Assembly: GCA_037128295.1 (NCBI GenBank)
Contig: JBAXWR010000005.1
Span: forward strand, 10,623-74,622
Length of the DNA: 64,000 nt
From: JAAFHB01 sp037128295
Lineage (GTDB): Bacteria > Bacteroidota > Bacteroidia > Bacteroidales > Prolixibacteraceae
Direction of reading: 5' to 3'
Shown: piece after piece, positions 43,682-52,805 of the stretch
Layout: each line of letters starts with the position of its first letter
How positions within the stretch are numbered: position 1 is the stretch's first letter
Notes under the pieces: generated by a model
Databases searched by the model: none
Seen by the model: only the letters and a program-made list of their open reading frames with translations
What the model was told of the DNA's origin: nothing
Translations under genes and position numbers: made by a program

Positions 43682-45132
43682 CTGAGAAAAGAGATATTGA
43701 CCAGCTTTTTAGAGAAAAATTGGGTGAATTCAGTCAGGACCCACCTATGTATGTTTGGACAAATATTCGAACCAAACTCAATTCCCGTAAAAGGGAACGC
43801 CGGTTTGCTTACCTGAAAATTGCCGGTATTGCAGCGGCTATCTTCCTTGCGTTTCTGGCAGGTTGGCTCTCAACCGATCCTGCCCAAAAGGGTGCTTCTC
43901 CACAAAATGAGGTTGCAATTTCCAGGGAAAAAGTGAAATCTGATAATCAGTCAAAGTTTCCTTCGTTAAAACCTGAAATAAAGGGAAATAAAGAAATAGG
44001 AAATAAAGTTGAAATGTTGGAACCTACCACAACCATTCCGGCCCCTGCATCTTTGGCTCCTTCCATACCCTCAAAATTATCATCGCTCGCCACATTTGCC
44101 CCCGATGCTTCCGTAATCGCCAACGACAAACTACTTTTACAAAAGAAAGGGGATTTGGTATTGTTCGAAACGGAAAAGGATTTTCTTGACCATTTCAACC
44201 AGGACTTCAAAATAGTTAAACAATTGACCAATTGGTTTAAATCTGTCGGTAAAGATAGTCTGAAAGAGAAACATTCGTTTGCAAATAAAGCACCCATCGA
44301 ACCATCAAAAAAATTGTTGGCTGAAGGTCAAGTTGTTCCCAACATACAAAAGCCCTCTAAAAGTAGTGGAAGATGGAGCATCAAAGCAGAATTTTCCCCT
44401 GTATTCAATAATCAGGCGCAGAATAGCGGTCAGGCTGGAGTTCAGAACGATTTTTATTTAGGCCTTACAGGAAATGTTCCACCACAGGAAACAAAAACTG
44501 AGAATACTGTTTCGGGGGGGATGATGGCAGGTTATAAAGTAAATAAGAGGCTGGTTATAAAATCGGGCATTGCCTATAACAACCTGAAGCAAACGACTTC
44601 AAATATAAGCATAATGAGTGCCAATCAAGGTCTTAATTTCAGTGGAAGTTCAGCCTTGGCAACCACACCAACTGGACAGGTTTCGTTAAACAAGGTTTCA
44701 GGAAATCAGATGGAGTCGGTTTTGAATTCCAGCGCCCAATTGGACAATAAAGCAGTTTACACCGTTGGCAGTCAATTGAAACAAGAGTTGAGGTTTCTTG
44801 AAATTCCCGTTCAGGCGACTTATAAACTGGTTGATCGTAAGGTAAGTATGGGTCTTACCGGTGGTCTCAGCACCAATATCCTTATCGGGAATAAGGCAAT
44901 ACTGAGCGAGAATGGGAACCAGGTTGGAGATGGTGAAACTTCGGGCATGCGAAATGTTGTTTATTCGGGAACAGTAGGTTTGGAAATGGGTTATGAATTG
45001 ACCAACCGGATAACGTTGACAGTTGAGCCTCGTCTCAAACATTTTTTAAATTCATTAAGTGGCAATAAATCTATTCATTACAAACCTTCCCAAATGGAAA
45101 TAGTGACAGGATTGGCTTATTCTTTTAATTAG
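43675..45132 (+). CDS. sigma-linked membrane protein: cytoplasmic segment, one TM helix and C-terminal outer-membrane barrel
   Basis: The 485-residue protein starts with about 45 hydrophilic residues (DIDQLFREKLGEF), then a single inner-membrane helix (about 47-65, IAGIAAAIFLAFLAGWL), a long low-complexity linker (about 66-230) and a C-terminal beta-barrel-like domain (about 235-485) of the PorT/porin type ending LAYSFN. Its start overlaps the ECF sigma stop by 7 bp (ATGTTAA). The layout would join the inner membrane to the outer membrane in one chain and suits a sensor of outer-membrane state that controls the sigma factor. Its cytoplasmic part does not clearly match the zinc anti-sigma domain. 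Role is inferred. Confidence 0.75.
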   Translation: MLTEKRDIDQLFREKLGEFSQDPPMYVWTNIRTKLNSRKRERRFAYLKIAGIAAAIFLAFLAGWLSTDPAQKGASPQNEVAISREKVKSDNQSKFPSLKPEIKGNKEIGNKVEMLEPTTTIPAPASLAPSIPSKLSSLATFAPDASVIANDKLLLQKKGDLVLFETEKDFLDHFNQDFKIVKQLTNWFKSVGKDSLKEKHSFANKAPIEPSKKLLAEGQVVPNIQKPSKSSGRWSIKAEFSPVFNNQAQNSGQAGVQNDFYLGLTGNVPPQETKTENTVSGGMMAGYKVNKRLVIKSGIAYNNLKQTTSNISIMSANQGLNFSGSSALATTPTGQVSLNKVSGNQMESVLNSSAQLDNKAVYTVGSQLKQELRFLEIPVQATYKLVDRKVSMGLTGGLSTNILIGNKAILSENGNQVGDGETSGMRNVVYSGTVGLEMGYELTNRITLTVEPRLKHFLNSLSGNKSIHYKPSQMEIVTGLAYSFN

Positions 45133-45146
45133 TAAATCGGGATTGA

Positions 45147-45177
45147 TTGGTTTAAACAATCAAAAAGAGTACCTTTG
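45147..45177 (+). promoter_or_regulatory. promoter TTG-N20-TACCTTTG of the lytic transglycosylase
   Basis: TTG at 45147-45149 and TACCTTTG at 45170-45177 are 20 nt apart, a close fit to the Bacteroidota consensus. The ATG at 45202 is 24 nt after the -7 box. Confidence 0.55.
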
Positions 45178-45201
45178 CAGGCTTAATTTGCAAAGTAAAA
45201 A

Positions 45202-46200
45202 ATGGAGAATAAAAGCCCTGAAATTATTAAGCACGACCACTCGAAGATTTTCGTTTTTCTATCGGTTGTTGCTTGCAGTGTGATCATTGGCGGACTTTTT
45301 TTTAATTCACATCCTGCTTTTAACAATAAAAGAGTCACAGAAACACCAGCAGGATCGCAAGAAATGTATTTCACTTCCGTGAAATTGCCTGATAAACTCG
45401 ATTTTGCCGGTGAAGCCGTACCCCTCGAAAACTTTGATGTTCTTGAATCGTTGGACCGTGAACTTTTGATCACTGCTAACTTCCATTCACAGACCATTCT
45501 ATACATCAAAAAAACAAACCGCTATTTTTCGGTTATCGAACCTATCCTTAAAAAGCACGGAGTTCCTCTCGATTTTAAATATTTAGCCCTGGCTGAAAGC
45601 GGGTTTATTGATAAAGTTGTTTCTCCGGCAGGGGCAGTCGGAATCTGGCAATTTATGAAAACTGCGGCAGTCGAAAATGGGTTGGAAGTGAATGAAGAAG
45701 TTGATGAACGTTATCACATCGAAAAGGCCACCGAGGCAGCATGTAAATACCTGAAGAAATCTTTTACACAGTATAATAACTGGACGATGGTTGCTGCTTC
45801 CTACAATGCCGGAATACAAGGTGTAAACCGTCAGATCGATGTTCAGGACAGCAAAAATTATTATGATTTGTTGCTTAATGAAGAGACTTCGAGGTACCTT
45901 TTCAGGATATTGTCACTCAAGCTTGTAATAGGAAATCCCGAACAATATGGGTTTAAAGTCAGCGAGGATGAGAAATACCCGGTCATACCTGTCACTGAAG
46001 TTAAAGTATCAGGAGGAGTGATCAGTTTTACTGATTTTGCACGCGACAACAAAATCAACTACAAACTACTTAAACAATTTAACCCATGGCTACGGCTACC
46101 CTACCTTAAAAACCCAAAGAAGGAAACATATTCGATTAAGATACCGGAAGTTGGGAAATTTCGCAAATATGCCGATGAAGGCAATGCAGAAAACAAATAA
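45202..46200 (+). CDS. membrane-anchored lytic murein transglycosylase (SLT domain)
   Basis: The 332-residue protein has an N-terminal membrane anchor (about 15-35) and a GH23 SLT domain (about 115-230) with LALAESGFIDKVVSPAGAVG, where Glu132 is the catalytic acid, GIWQFM, and NWTMVAASYNAG. The segment after it (about 270-300) resembles LysM spacing. It cleaves the MurNAc-GlcNAc bond of peptidoglycan to give 1,6-anhydro products, remodelling the wall. The gene lies between the sigma operon (own promoter) and uvrA, 32 bp after its stop. Confidence 0.9.
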   Translation: MENKSPEIIKHDHSKIFVFLSVVACSVIIGGLFFNSHPAFNNKRVTETPAGSQEMYFTSVKLPDKLDFAGEAVPLENFDVLESLDRELLITANFHSQTILYIKKTNRYFSVIEPILKKHGVPLDFKYLALAESGFIDKVVSPAGAVGIWQFMKTAAVENGLEVNEEVDERYHIEKATEAACKYLKKSFTQYNNWTMVAASYNAGIQGVNRQIDVQDSKNYYDLLLNEETSRYLFRILSLKLVIGNPEQYGFKVSEDEKYPVIPVTEVKVSGGVISFTDFARDNKINYKLLKQFNPWLRLPYLKNPKKETYSIKIPEVGKFRKYADEGNAENK

Positions 46201-46232
46201 TCAAGCAATTTCTGGGTAAAGAGGAATCAGGC

Positions 46233-49064
46233 ATGGACGCAGAAGATAAAATTATTGTAAGGGGAGCGCGAGAGCATAACCTTAAAAATATTGATGTTGA
46301 AATTCCACGGAACCAGTTGACCGTGATTACAGGACTTAGTGGTAGTGGCAAATCATCACTCGCTTTTGATACAATTTATGCCGAAGGTCAACGTCGGTAC
46401 ATAGAGACATTCTCGGCTTATGCCAGGAGTTTTCTTGGAAATATGGAACGCCCTGATGTTGACGAGATCACTGGCCTTAGCCCTGTTATTTCGATCGAAC
46501 AGAAAACAACAAACAAAAACCCACGTTCAACAGTAGGTACGGTTACCGAAATCTACGACTTTCTGCGCCTGCTTTTTGCACGTGCGGGTGAAGCCTATTC
46601 CTACAATACAGGGGAAAAGATGGTCAAATATACAGATGATCAGATTATTAACCTGATTATTGAAAAATTTGCCGGAAAGAAAACAATGGTCCTTGCCCCT
46701 GTTGTCCGGAACCGAAAAGGGCATTACCGCGAATTATTTGAACAGATCCGTAAAAAAGGGTTTCTATATGCCAGAGTCGATGGCGAAATTTGTGAGATGA
46801 CCCATGGTTACAAGGTTGACCGATACAAGAACCACAGTGTTGAAATGGTGATCGATAAGCTTGTGGTGGTTGAGAATGACAGGAAACGGCTTCGCGATTC
46901 GGTCGATATGGCGATGAAACATGGTCAGGGGATCATTTTGATCCTTGATCAGGAATCCGGAAATACCCGCTTTTTTTCACGCCACCTGATGTGCCCAGCT
47001 ACAGGAATCTCTTACAACGATCCAGCTCCGCATAGTTTTTCGTTCAATTCTCCGATGGGTGCTTGTCACAAATGCAACGGGCTAGGTGAGATCACCGAAA
47101 TCGACATGGATAAGATGCTTCCCGATCCAACACTTTCGATTGCAAAAGGAGGTATTGCACCACTTGGTGTTCAGAAAAACACAATGATCTTCTGGCAGAT
47201 CGAAGCATTGGAAGATAAATATGGTTTTACATTGAAGACCCCTGTCGGAGAAATCAACGAGGAAGCGATCAATGCCATATTGTTCGGGACCGGCGAAAGA
47301 ATACAGTTGAAGAACTCACCGCTTGGAAGTTCAATTGATTATATGATGACCTACGAAGGAATCATCAAATACATCCTCAACCAAAAAAGCGATATTACTT
47401 CTAAAACCGCCCAAAAATGGGCCGACCAGTTTCATAAAAGTTGTGTATGCCCCGAATGTAACGGACAAAGGTTGCAGAAAGAACCGCTCCATTTCAAAAT
47501 CGATGGGAAGAACATTTCTGAACTTGCCAAATTGGATGTCTGTGAACTTTCCGATTTCTTTGAGGATATTGATAAAAGATTGTCTAACAGGCAGTTACAA
47601 ATAGCCACAGAAGTGATCAAAGAGATCCGGACACGTCTCCGTTTTTTGATCGATGTGGGTCTTACCTATCTTTCCCTCGACAGGGCTGCAGGTACGCTAT
47701 CTGGTGGTGAATCTCAGCGGATCAGGCTGGCTACGCAGATTGGGTCGCAACTTGTAAATGTACTTTATATTCTTGATGAGCCCAGCATTGGTTTGCACCA
47801 CCGTGATAACCTAAGGTTGATCAGGTCGTTGCAACAACTGCGCGATACCGGGAACTCGGTTGTTGTGGTAGAGCACGACCGCGATATGATGTTGCAGGCT
47901 GACTACCTGATCGATATGGGTCCAATGGCAGGAATTCATGGCGGTGAAATTGTCGCTGCCGGATTACCTTCAGAGGTACTTAAAACCAATACATTAACAG
48001 CTAAGTACCTTACCGGGAAGAAAAAGATAGAAGTTCCTGCCACACGACGTACAGGTAATGGCAAGTCTCTGGTTATCAAAGGTGCTTCAGGAAATAATCT
48101 CAAGAAAATTGATGTCGGCTTTCCTCTTGGAAAGTTTATTTGTGTGACTGGTGTTTCCGGTAGCGGCAAATCGACATTGATCAATGAAACATTACAGCCC
48201 ATACTTAGTCAGTACTTTTACAAATCATTGCTCGATCCGTTGGCCTATACTTCAATCGAAGGGATTGAGCATATTGATAAGGTGGTACAGGTCGATCAGT
48301 CACCCATTGGCCGGACACCACGTTCCAATCCTGTTACTTATACCGGTGTTTTCTCCGACATTCGGAACCTTTTTACCCTTCTTCCAGAGGCAAAAATCAG
48401 GGGATATAAACCCGGTCGTTTCTCGTTTAATGTAAAAGGAGGACGTTGTGAAGAATGTGAAGGCGCCGGCATGAAAGTCATTGAAATGAACTTTCTCCCA
48501 GATGTATATGTCCATTGCGACAAATGCAATGGCAGGCGCTATAACCGCGAAACGCTTGAAGTCCGATTTAAAGGGAAATCGATTAGCGATGTTCTGGATA
48601 TGACAATCAATCAAGGAGTTGAATTTTTTGAAAGCATTCCAGCTATTGTACACCGTCTCAGGACTTTGCAGGAAGTCGGTTTGGGCTATATTACTTTGGG
48701 ACAGTCTTCCACAACATTGTCAGGCGGCGAATCGCAGCGTGTAAAACTCGCCACCGAATTGAGCAAACGCGACACCGGTATGACACTCTATATTTTGGAC
48801 GAACCCACAACAGGGCTCCATTTTGAGGACATCAGGGTTTTACTGGAAGTACTCAATAAACTTGTTGACAAAGGGAATACGGTGATTGTGATCGAACACA
48901 ACATGGAGGTGATCAAAATGGCTGACCACATTATTGACATTGGTCCTGAAGGTGGTAAAGATGGTGGCAGGCTTCTGTGCAGCGGTACACCCGAAGAGAT
49001 GATGAACCTGGAAGAATCATATACAGCAAAATATTTAAAAGAGGAATTGTCCGGATTGAAATGA
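46233..49064 (+). CDS. uvrA: excinuclease ABC subunit A
   Basis: The 943-residue protein is a full-length UvrA with two ABC modules. The first has Walker A GLSGSGKSSLAFD (about 34-46), the first zinc module (CPECNGQRL) and the signature LSGGESQRIRLATQIGSQL. The second has GVSGSGKSTL, the second zinc finger (GGRCEECEGAG ... CDKCNGRR) and LSGGESQRVKLATEL. UvrA finds bulky DNA lesions and loads UvrB in nucleotide excision repair. Both zinc modules are intact. The window also contains an ATL protein that is known to feed O6-alkylguanine lesions to this pathway. Confidence 0.98.
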   Translation: MDAEDKIIVRGAREHNLKNIDVEIPRNQLTVITGLSGSGKSSLAFDTIYAEGQRRYIETFSAYARSFLGNMERPDVDEITGLSPVISIEQKTTNKNPRSTVGTVTEIYDFLRLLFARAGEAYSYNTGEKMVKYTDDQIINLIIEKFAGKKTMVLAPVVRNRKGHYRELFEQIRKKGFLYARVDGEICEMTHGYKVDRYKNHSVEMVIDKLVVVENDRKRLRDSVDMAMKHGQGIILILDQESGNTRFFSRHLMCPATGISYNDPAPHSFSFNSPMGACHKCNGLGEITEIDMDKMLPDPTLSIAKGGIAPLGVQKNTMIFWQIEALEDKYGFTLKTPVGEINEEAINAILFGTGERIQLKNSPLGSSIDYMMTYEGIIKYILNQKSDITSKTAQKWADQFHKSCVCPECNGQRLQKEPLHFKIDGKNISELAKLDVCELSDFFEDIDKRLSNRQLQIATEVIKEIRTRLRFLIDVGLTYLSLDRAAGTLSGGESQRIRLATQIGSQLVNVLYILDEPSIGLHHRDNLRLIRSLQQLRDTGNSVVVVEHDRDMMLQADYLIDMGPMAGIHGGEIVAAGLPSEVLKTNTLTAKYLTGKKKIEVPATRRTGNGKSLVIKGASGNNLKKIDVGFPLGKFICVTGVSGSGKSTLINETLQPILSQYFYKSLLDPLAYTSIEGIEHIDKVVQVDQSPIGRTPRSNPVTYTGVFSDIRNLFTLLPEAKIRGYKPGRFSFNVKGGRCEECEGAGMKVIEMNFLPDVYVHCDKCNGRRYNRETLEVRFKGKSISDVLDMTINQGVEFFESIPAIVHRLRTLQEVGLGYITLGQSSTTLSGGESQRVKLATELSKRDTGMTLYILDEPTTGLHFEDIRVLLEVLNKLVDKGNTVIVIEHNMEVIKMADHIIDIGPEGGKDGGRLLCSGTPEEMMNLEESYTAKYLKEELSGLK

Positions 49065-49127
49065 CCCCAAGCTTCTTGCTCTTTGCCCTATGCCCCAAGC
49101 TCTTTTCTCATTTCTCATCTCTCCCCT

Positions 49128-49595
49128 TCACACCCTCTCTCCCTCTCCCCCTCTTTCCTTCTCTGACCCCAACATTCGTTCAATAGCAACCCGCTCATTG
49201 TCGCTTAATGTTTCCATTGATTTTAATGCAGTCTGAATCTTGGTTTTAAAATTCCAGCAAGTCATCTGCCGCAATGCCAGCTTTCTGGAAAACTCATAGG
49301 TTGAGACATCTTCCTTGCCCTTGCACACATTATAGGCTATATAAAAAGCTTTGTGGACAGGGAATTTGCAATGGTGGAAAATTGTTCCGGCTGTTGCCGA
49401 TTCCTCAGACTTGCATTTGGTGCAGCGTTTTGAATAGGGGGACTTTCCAGAACAGGCATTTGTATTCCCACATTTCCGGCAGGTAAAACCTTCTACCCAT
49501 TTAAGTCCGGCAATAAACTCAAGGCATTTTTCGTCGCTATCAAATAGCTCCTGCAGTTCAGCTTCGGAAATATCCTGGTTGAAAATCTGATTCAT
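49128..49595 (-). CDS. IS1595-type transposase zinc-ribbon protein, truncated before the DDE domain
   Basis: The 155-residue protein has the zinc ribbon of the ISXO2/IS1595 group: LKWVEGFTCRKCGNTNACSG with CxxC at 39/42 and a second at 58/61, then SATAGTIFHHCKFPVHKAFY and ELS-type helix with RQMTCWNFKTKIQTAL. In full-length transposases a DDE catalytic domain follows, starting with a VDE motif; here the protein ends soon after in a Glu/Arg/Gly-rich tail (SEKERGGEGERV) encoded by a purine-rich tract. It may be a decayed insertion sequence or a recruited DNA-binding protein. No terminal inverted repeats were found around it. Confidence 0.75.
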   Translation of the reverse strand: MNQIFNQDISEAELQELFDSDEKCLEFIAGLKWVEGFTCRKCGNTNACSGKSPYSKRCTKCKSEESATAGTIFHHCKFPVHKAFYIAYNVCKGKEDVSTYEFSRKLALRQMTCWNFKTKIQTALKSMETLSDNERVAIERMLGSEKERGGEGERV

Positions 49596-49747
49596 CGTTT
49601 AATAAAAAGTATTAATCCCATTTCGAAAGCAACACGAATATTTATCGCACAAAAGTATTAAAAAACATGACACCAAAAATATTAGTGATACCAATGTGAT
49701 TTATTCAAGATTTATAAATTTTGTACAATTAAATTTTATATCAGGAA
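49596..49747. other. short AT-rich divergent spacer
   Basis: The 152 bp between the zinc-ribbon gene and the methyltransferase remnant have no reading frame or repeat that I can support. Confidence 0.4.
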
Positions 49748-50001
49748 ATGGATTATTCGGCAATCAATATCAGGCATGGGGAAAATGTGAAATTTTTGCA
49801 AATTTCAGAAGAATACCGCAACGACCCGGTTGCCATTGCCGAATGTTGTGCGGGTTCAGTTACCCTCGAAGAATATCTGAAAACATTAAACAAGATTGGT
49901 TTTACAAGGATTGAGATCATTGCAGAATCGAAACCCTGTCCAAAAGGAAAAGCTGAGTAGCAAGCATTACAATAGCAGGCTTAAAACCCAAAGGTGGATG
50001 A
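49748..50001 (+). pseudogene. C-terminal remnant of an ArsM-like methyltransferase, frameshifted
   Basis: The frame from 49748 encodes 70 residues with ISEEYRNDPVAIAECCAGSV and TLEEYLKTLNKIGFTRIEII, which resembles the C-terminal part of arsenite S-adenosylmethyltransferase-type proteins (the cysteine-containing CxxG...EEYL...GF...I segment). The frame stops at 49958-49960 (AAA GCT GAG TAG). If one base is restored there, it continues as VASITIAGLKPKGG and stops at 49999-50001; the text ASITI-GLK is a natural ending. The upstream methyltransferase core is missing and no ATG context fits. This is best read as a decayed 3' end, but a short functional product cannot be excluded. Confidence 0.5.
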
Positions 50002-50044
50002 TGCTGCAAATAATAAACCTTTCCAAAGTTGCATTTTTCAAATT

Positions 50045-51865
50045 TCACAAACCCTTCACCCCTTTTATCGCTTTTGGAGCAAGCATATGCATATCAAAGA
50101 CCACGATCTCGTTCTTCCCCTTTTTTAACCAGGGGGCCGGGCAGAACAAACGCTTCTGCGGACCAATCTGCCAGTAACGACCAAGGTTGTGGCCGTTGAC
50201 CCAAACTACGCCTTTCTCCCATTGGCTGAGATCGAGGTACGTGTCGCTAAGAGCAGTAAGTTGGAATTCGCCTTTGAAGAAATTACCAGGCTGAACCTTT
50301 TCGCCAACATGGAATTGAAGGGTGTTCAGGTAATCTTCGTCAAACGGAAGGGTGAAGATCTGCCAGTTCATCAATGTCATGCCATTTAGCGAGACCCGGT
50401 CAGTAATACCCTTTCTATCTATCATATACTCGGCAAAGTTGATGTGTCCCATCCCCTCAACCAGAATGTCCAATTGCGGATTGACTGAGACAGAAGCAGG
50501 AAGCTCGATGATATTTTCGGCTTTGCCACGGTCGAGCTTGCCGATGTACTTCCCATCTACAAAAATGGTGGCATAGTCATGGAGTTCGGTAATCCGGAGT
50601 TTCCCCTTTTTATGGCCGATCAGACTGGTACGGTAAAGGATAAAACCTGCGGATTGTCCCAACATTTCCATTGGTTTGGGCTGGGGGGATAAAATTGGAG
50701 TAGGTAGATTGTCCCAAAGTGAAGCTGCTGTGGACATAGCGATTTCAGGGATTTCGATCACAGGCAATGCTACCGGAACTGGCAGCAGTTTTGTTTTTGG
50801 GGGGTTGTATTGTGCCAGCAGTTTTCGCAAGGCGTAGTATTTTGGGGTAGCCTGACCCATTTCGTTGATCGGTGCATCATAATCGTAGCTTGTCACATCG
50901 GGTTGGTATTGCGTTGGACTAAAGGCATTTGCCCCTGCCCAATAACCAAAGTTGGTGCCTCCGTGGATCACATAAAAATTAAATGATTTCTTGTTGTCCA
51001 TGAGCCACTTCACATCTTTAAGGAGACCAGCGGTATCTGGTCGTTGCCACTCTTCGCCCCAATGGGTGAGCCATCCCGGATACAGTTCGCTGCAAAAGGA
51101 TGGCACATTCGGATTGACTTTTGTTGCTTCGGCAAAATTCGCAGCATTAACGCCTGGATCAAGACCAATCGCAGCATCTGGCAAAGAACCGGCTTCCAAC
51201 ATATAGGGTGTAGCCCCGTCAGAGGTATAAAACGGCACTTCGATGCCATTGTTCTTCCATACTTCCTGAAGCCATTTCATATAATTCCGGTCGTTGGCAT
51301 AACTGCCATATTCGTTTTCGATTTGAACCATCAGGATCGGACCACCTTTTGTGACCTGAAGATCTTTCACCTGAAGTGCCAGGGTTTTGATATATCGCTC
51401 AGCCGGTTGTGTATAACGGGGATCCATACACCGCAACTTGATATCGGGAATACTTAGTAAATAGAAGGGTAATCCTCCGAAATCCCATTCGGCACAAACA
51501 TAAGGTCCGGGGCGCAAGATCAAATACATTCCCTCCTCCTGAACAATGCGGATAAATTGGGCGATGTTGTGGTTTCCGCTTTGGAAGTCAAAAAGTCCGG
51601 GTTCAGATTCATGGTAGTTCCAGAAAATATAGGCAGCTATTGTATTGCATCCCATTGCTTTGGCCATTTGGATCCTATGCCGCCAGTATTCAACAGGGAT
51701 ACGGGCGGGGTGCATCTCGCCGGAAATGATCTGAAAAGGTTTTCCGTCAAGTAGAAATTCACTCTTTGCAAGTGAGAATGAGTGGGTTTTGACCTGAGCA
51801 GATCCGATTAACGGGAACAGGCAAACAAGGGCAATCAGCAATGATTTTAGTTTCATAGTTTGCAA
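50045..51865 (-). CDS. GH35 beta-galactosidase, secreted
   Basis: The 606-residue protein has a signal peptide (about 1-23) and a GH35 TIM barrel (about 30-360) with QIENEYGSY, in which Glu185 is the proton donor, and SELYPGWLTHWGE, in which Glu260 is the nucleophile, as in human GLB1. HGGTNFGYWAGAN lies after the barrel. C-terminal beta domains (about 440-600) end in the GH35 NGHNLGRYWQIGP motif, as in the family. It removes terminal beta-galactose from glycans in the periplasm or at the surface. It is not next to a SusCD pair. Confidence 0.95.
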   Translation of the reverse strand: MQTMKLKSLLIALVCLFPLIGSAQVKTHSFSLAKSEFLLDGKPFQIISGEMHPARIPVEYWRHRIQMAKAMGCNTIAAYIFWNYHESEPGLFDFQSGNHNIAQFIRIVQEEGMYLILRPGPYVCAEWDFGGLPFYLLSIPDIKLRCMDPRYTQPAERYIKTLALQVKDLQVTKGGPILMVQIENEYGSYANDRNYMKWLQEVWKNNGIEVPFYTSDGATPYMLEAGSLPDAAIGLDPGVNAANFAEATKVNPNVPSFCSELYPGWLTHWGEEWQRPDTAGLLKDVKWLMDNKKSFNFYVIHGGTNFGYWAGANAFSPTQYQPDVTSYDYDAPINEMGQATPKYYALRKLLAQYNPPKTKLLPVPVALPVIEIPEIAMSTAASLWDNLPTPILSPQPKPMEMLGQSAGFILYRTSLIGHKKGKLRITELHDYATIFVDGKYIGKLDRGKAENIIELPASVSVNPQLDILVEGMGHINFAEYMIDRKGITDRVSLNGMTLMNWQIFTLPFDEDYLNTLQFHVGEKVQPGNFFKGEFQLTALSDTYLDLSQWEKGVVWVNGHNLGRYWQIGPQKRLFCPAPWLKKGKNEIVVFDMHMLAPKAIKGVKGL

Positions 51866-52197
51866 TTATTTAGTGACCAAATATAGTGTAAACAATTTGA
51901 AAAATGGACAGGATCATAGGTGGAATTTTAGTAATGGTATAGTTTTGGATTTTTCCAAAGGGTTTTTGGCGACAGTAAATAATTTTCAATGATTTGCCCT
52001 TTCGTGTCGTTCCTGTTCAGAATTCTATGCACAATGGATTTGCAATAAGTCATCAAATATCTATATTTCAATATCTTATTACAGATTATCCTTCCCCAGA
52101 AATCATTTTGAATTTTCACTGATTAATCTTACTTTTGCAAAGGAATAAGTCTGCTTTTAACTGAATTCTGACTCCATGTCGGCGAAGGGTATCCTTC
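51866..52197. other. 332-bp region with no supported gene
   Basis: A 63-codon minus-strand open frame (51928-52119) exists but has no recognised domain or start context and is rich in rare, unstructured residues. I see no hairpin or repeat worth naming. The region lies between the GH35 start and the decayed DUF3800 gene and looks like degraded DNA. Confidence 0.5.
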
Positions 52198-52687
52198 TCA
52201 GGTTATTGGCGGACTTATTTTATTTTGTGGTGTCAAGGTATTCTTTGCATTGTAATAGTGCTTGTTACCAATCCAGTTGTTTTTATCATACAAGTCAATT
52301 ACTAAGGATACTTTATCTATTAGATAATTGTAATAGCGCACCTCCCCTCTTTCAAAAATCCGTTGAACAATCCAGATTTTTGATGAATTTAAAGAACCTC
52401 TCCCTGACCTCGGGAATATCATCCGTGGCATGAAAGAAAAACCCTTTATCGTTTTTCTTTTTTTCAATACTTGGAATGTCCTTGTAAAAAGGATCATTGG
52501 TAATAACGTTTTGTAATTCAACTACTTTACGTCTGACCTCATCGAGTGGTTCCCTGAACTTAACCATACCCAAAATAAAAGTGTTCGATACGCCCTGCCT
52601 ACCTACAATATTTATCCTCCCCTTGCCATAAAATGCAGTGTCGCCAGCCTCATCCAAAAATCTATGAAATTCCTTTATTTTTCCCAT
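52198..52687 (-). pseudogene. DUF3800-family gene, broken by a frameshift and truncated
   Basis: The first frame (52687 to 52352) encodes 111 residues starting MGKIKEFHRFLDEAGDTAFY with the DUF3800 acidic DEAGD motif, then GVSNTFILGMVKFREPLDEV and FHATDDIPEVRERFFKFIKN, ending at LDCSTDF. The expected continuation (an IV-RIFE...FYN-LID type stretch) appears in another frame, QRIFERGEVRYYNYLIDKVS, which runs to a stop near 52198. Intact DUF3800 proteins are about 240-280 residues and have a further conserved C-terminal DQ/ER region that is absent. I therefore call it a pseudogene of two frames with a probable internal deletion near 52370. Confidence 0.75.
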
Positions 52688-52777
52688 TGAGTTGCTAACA
52701 ATAACTTACTTTTAAAATGCAATATAAGCATTAATTTTTGAAAAATGACCAGGATATTCAATGGATTTAAAGCCAAA

Positions 52778-52805
52778 GAGTTGCTTTTTAGTCGTTACAA
52801 ACAAC
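52778..52805 (+). repeat. REP-like direct repeat, left copy (GAGTTG...GTCGTTACAAAC)
   Basis: The left copy reads GAGTTGCTTTTTAGTCGTTA and then CAAACAAC; a very similar copy stands at 63612-63642 in the same orientation. The right copy carries the perfect palindrome GTCGTTACAAACGAC, the left copy has one mismatch in it. They bracket the whole Lnt-CHAT block. Confidence 0.6.

Noticed and set aside
33717..51865. A single polysaccharide utilisation locus covering SusCD, AraC and the GH35 enzyme
   Set aside because: The GH35 gene is over 10 kb away, separated by unrelated genes such as mqnD, serpin and uvrA, so they are treated as separate units.
51928..52119. 63-residue minus-strand frame
   Set aside because: Unrecognised and with no support other than being open; kept only as part of the gap description.
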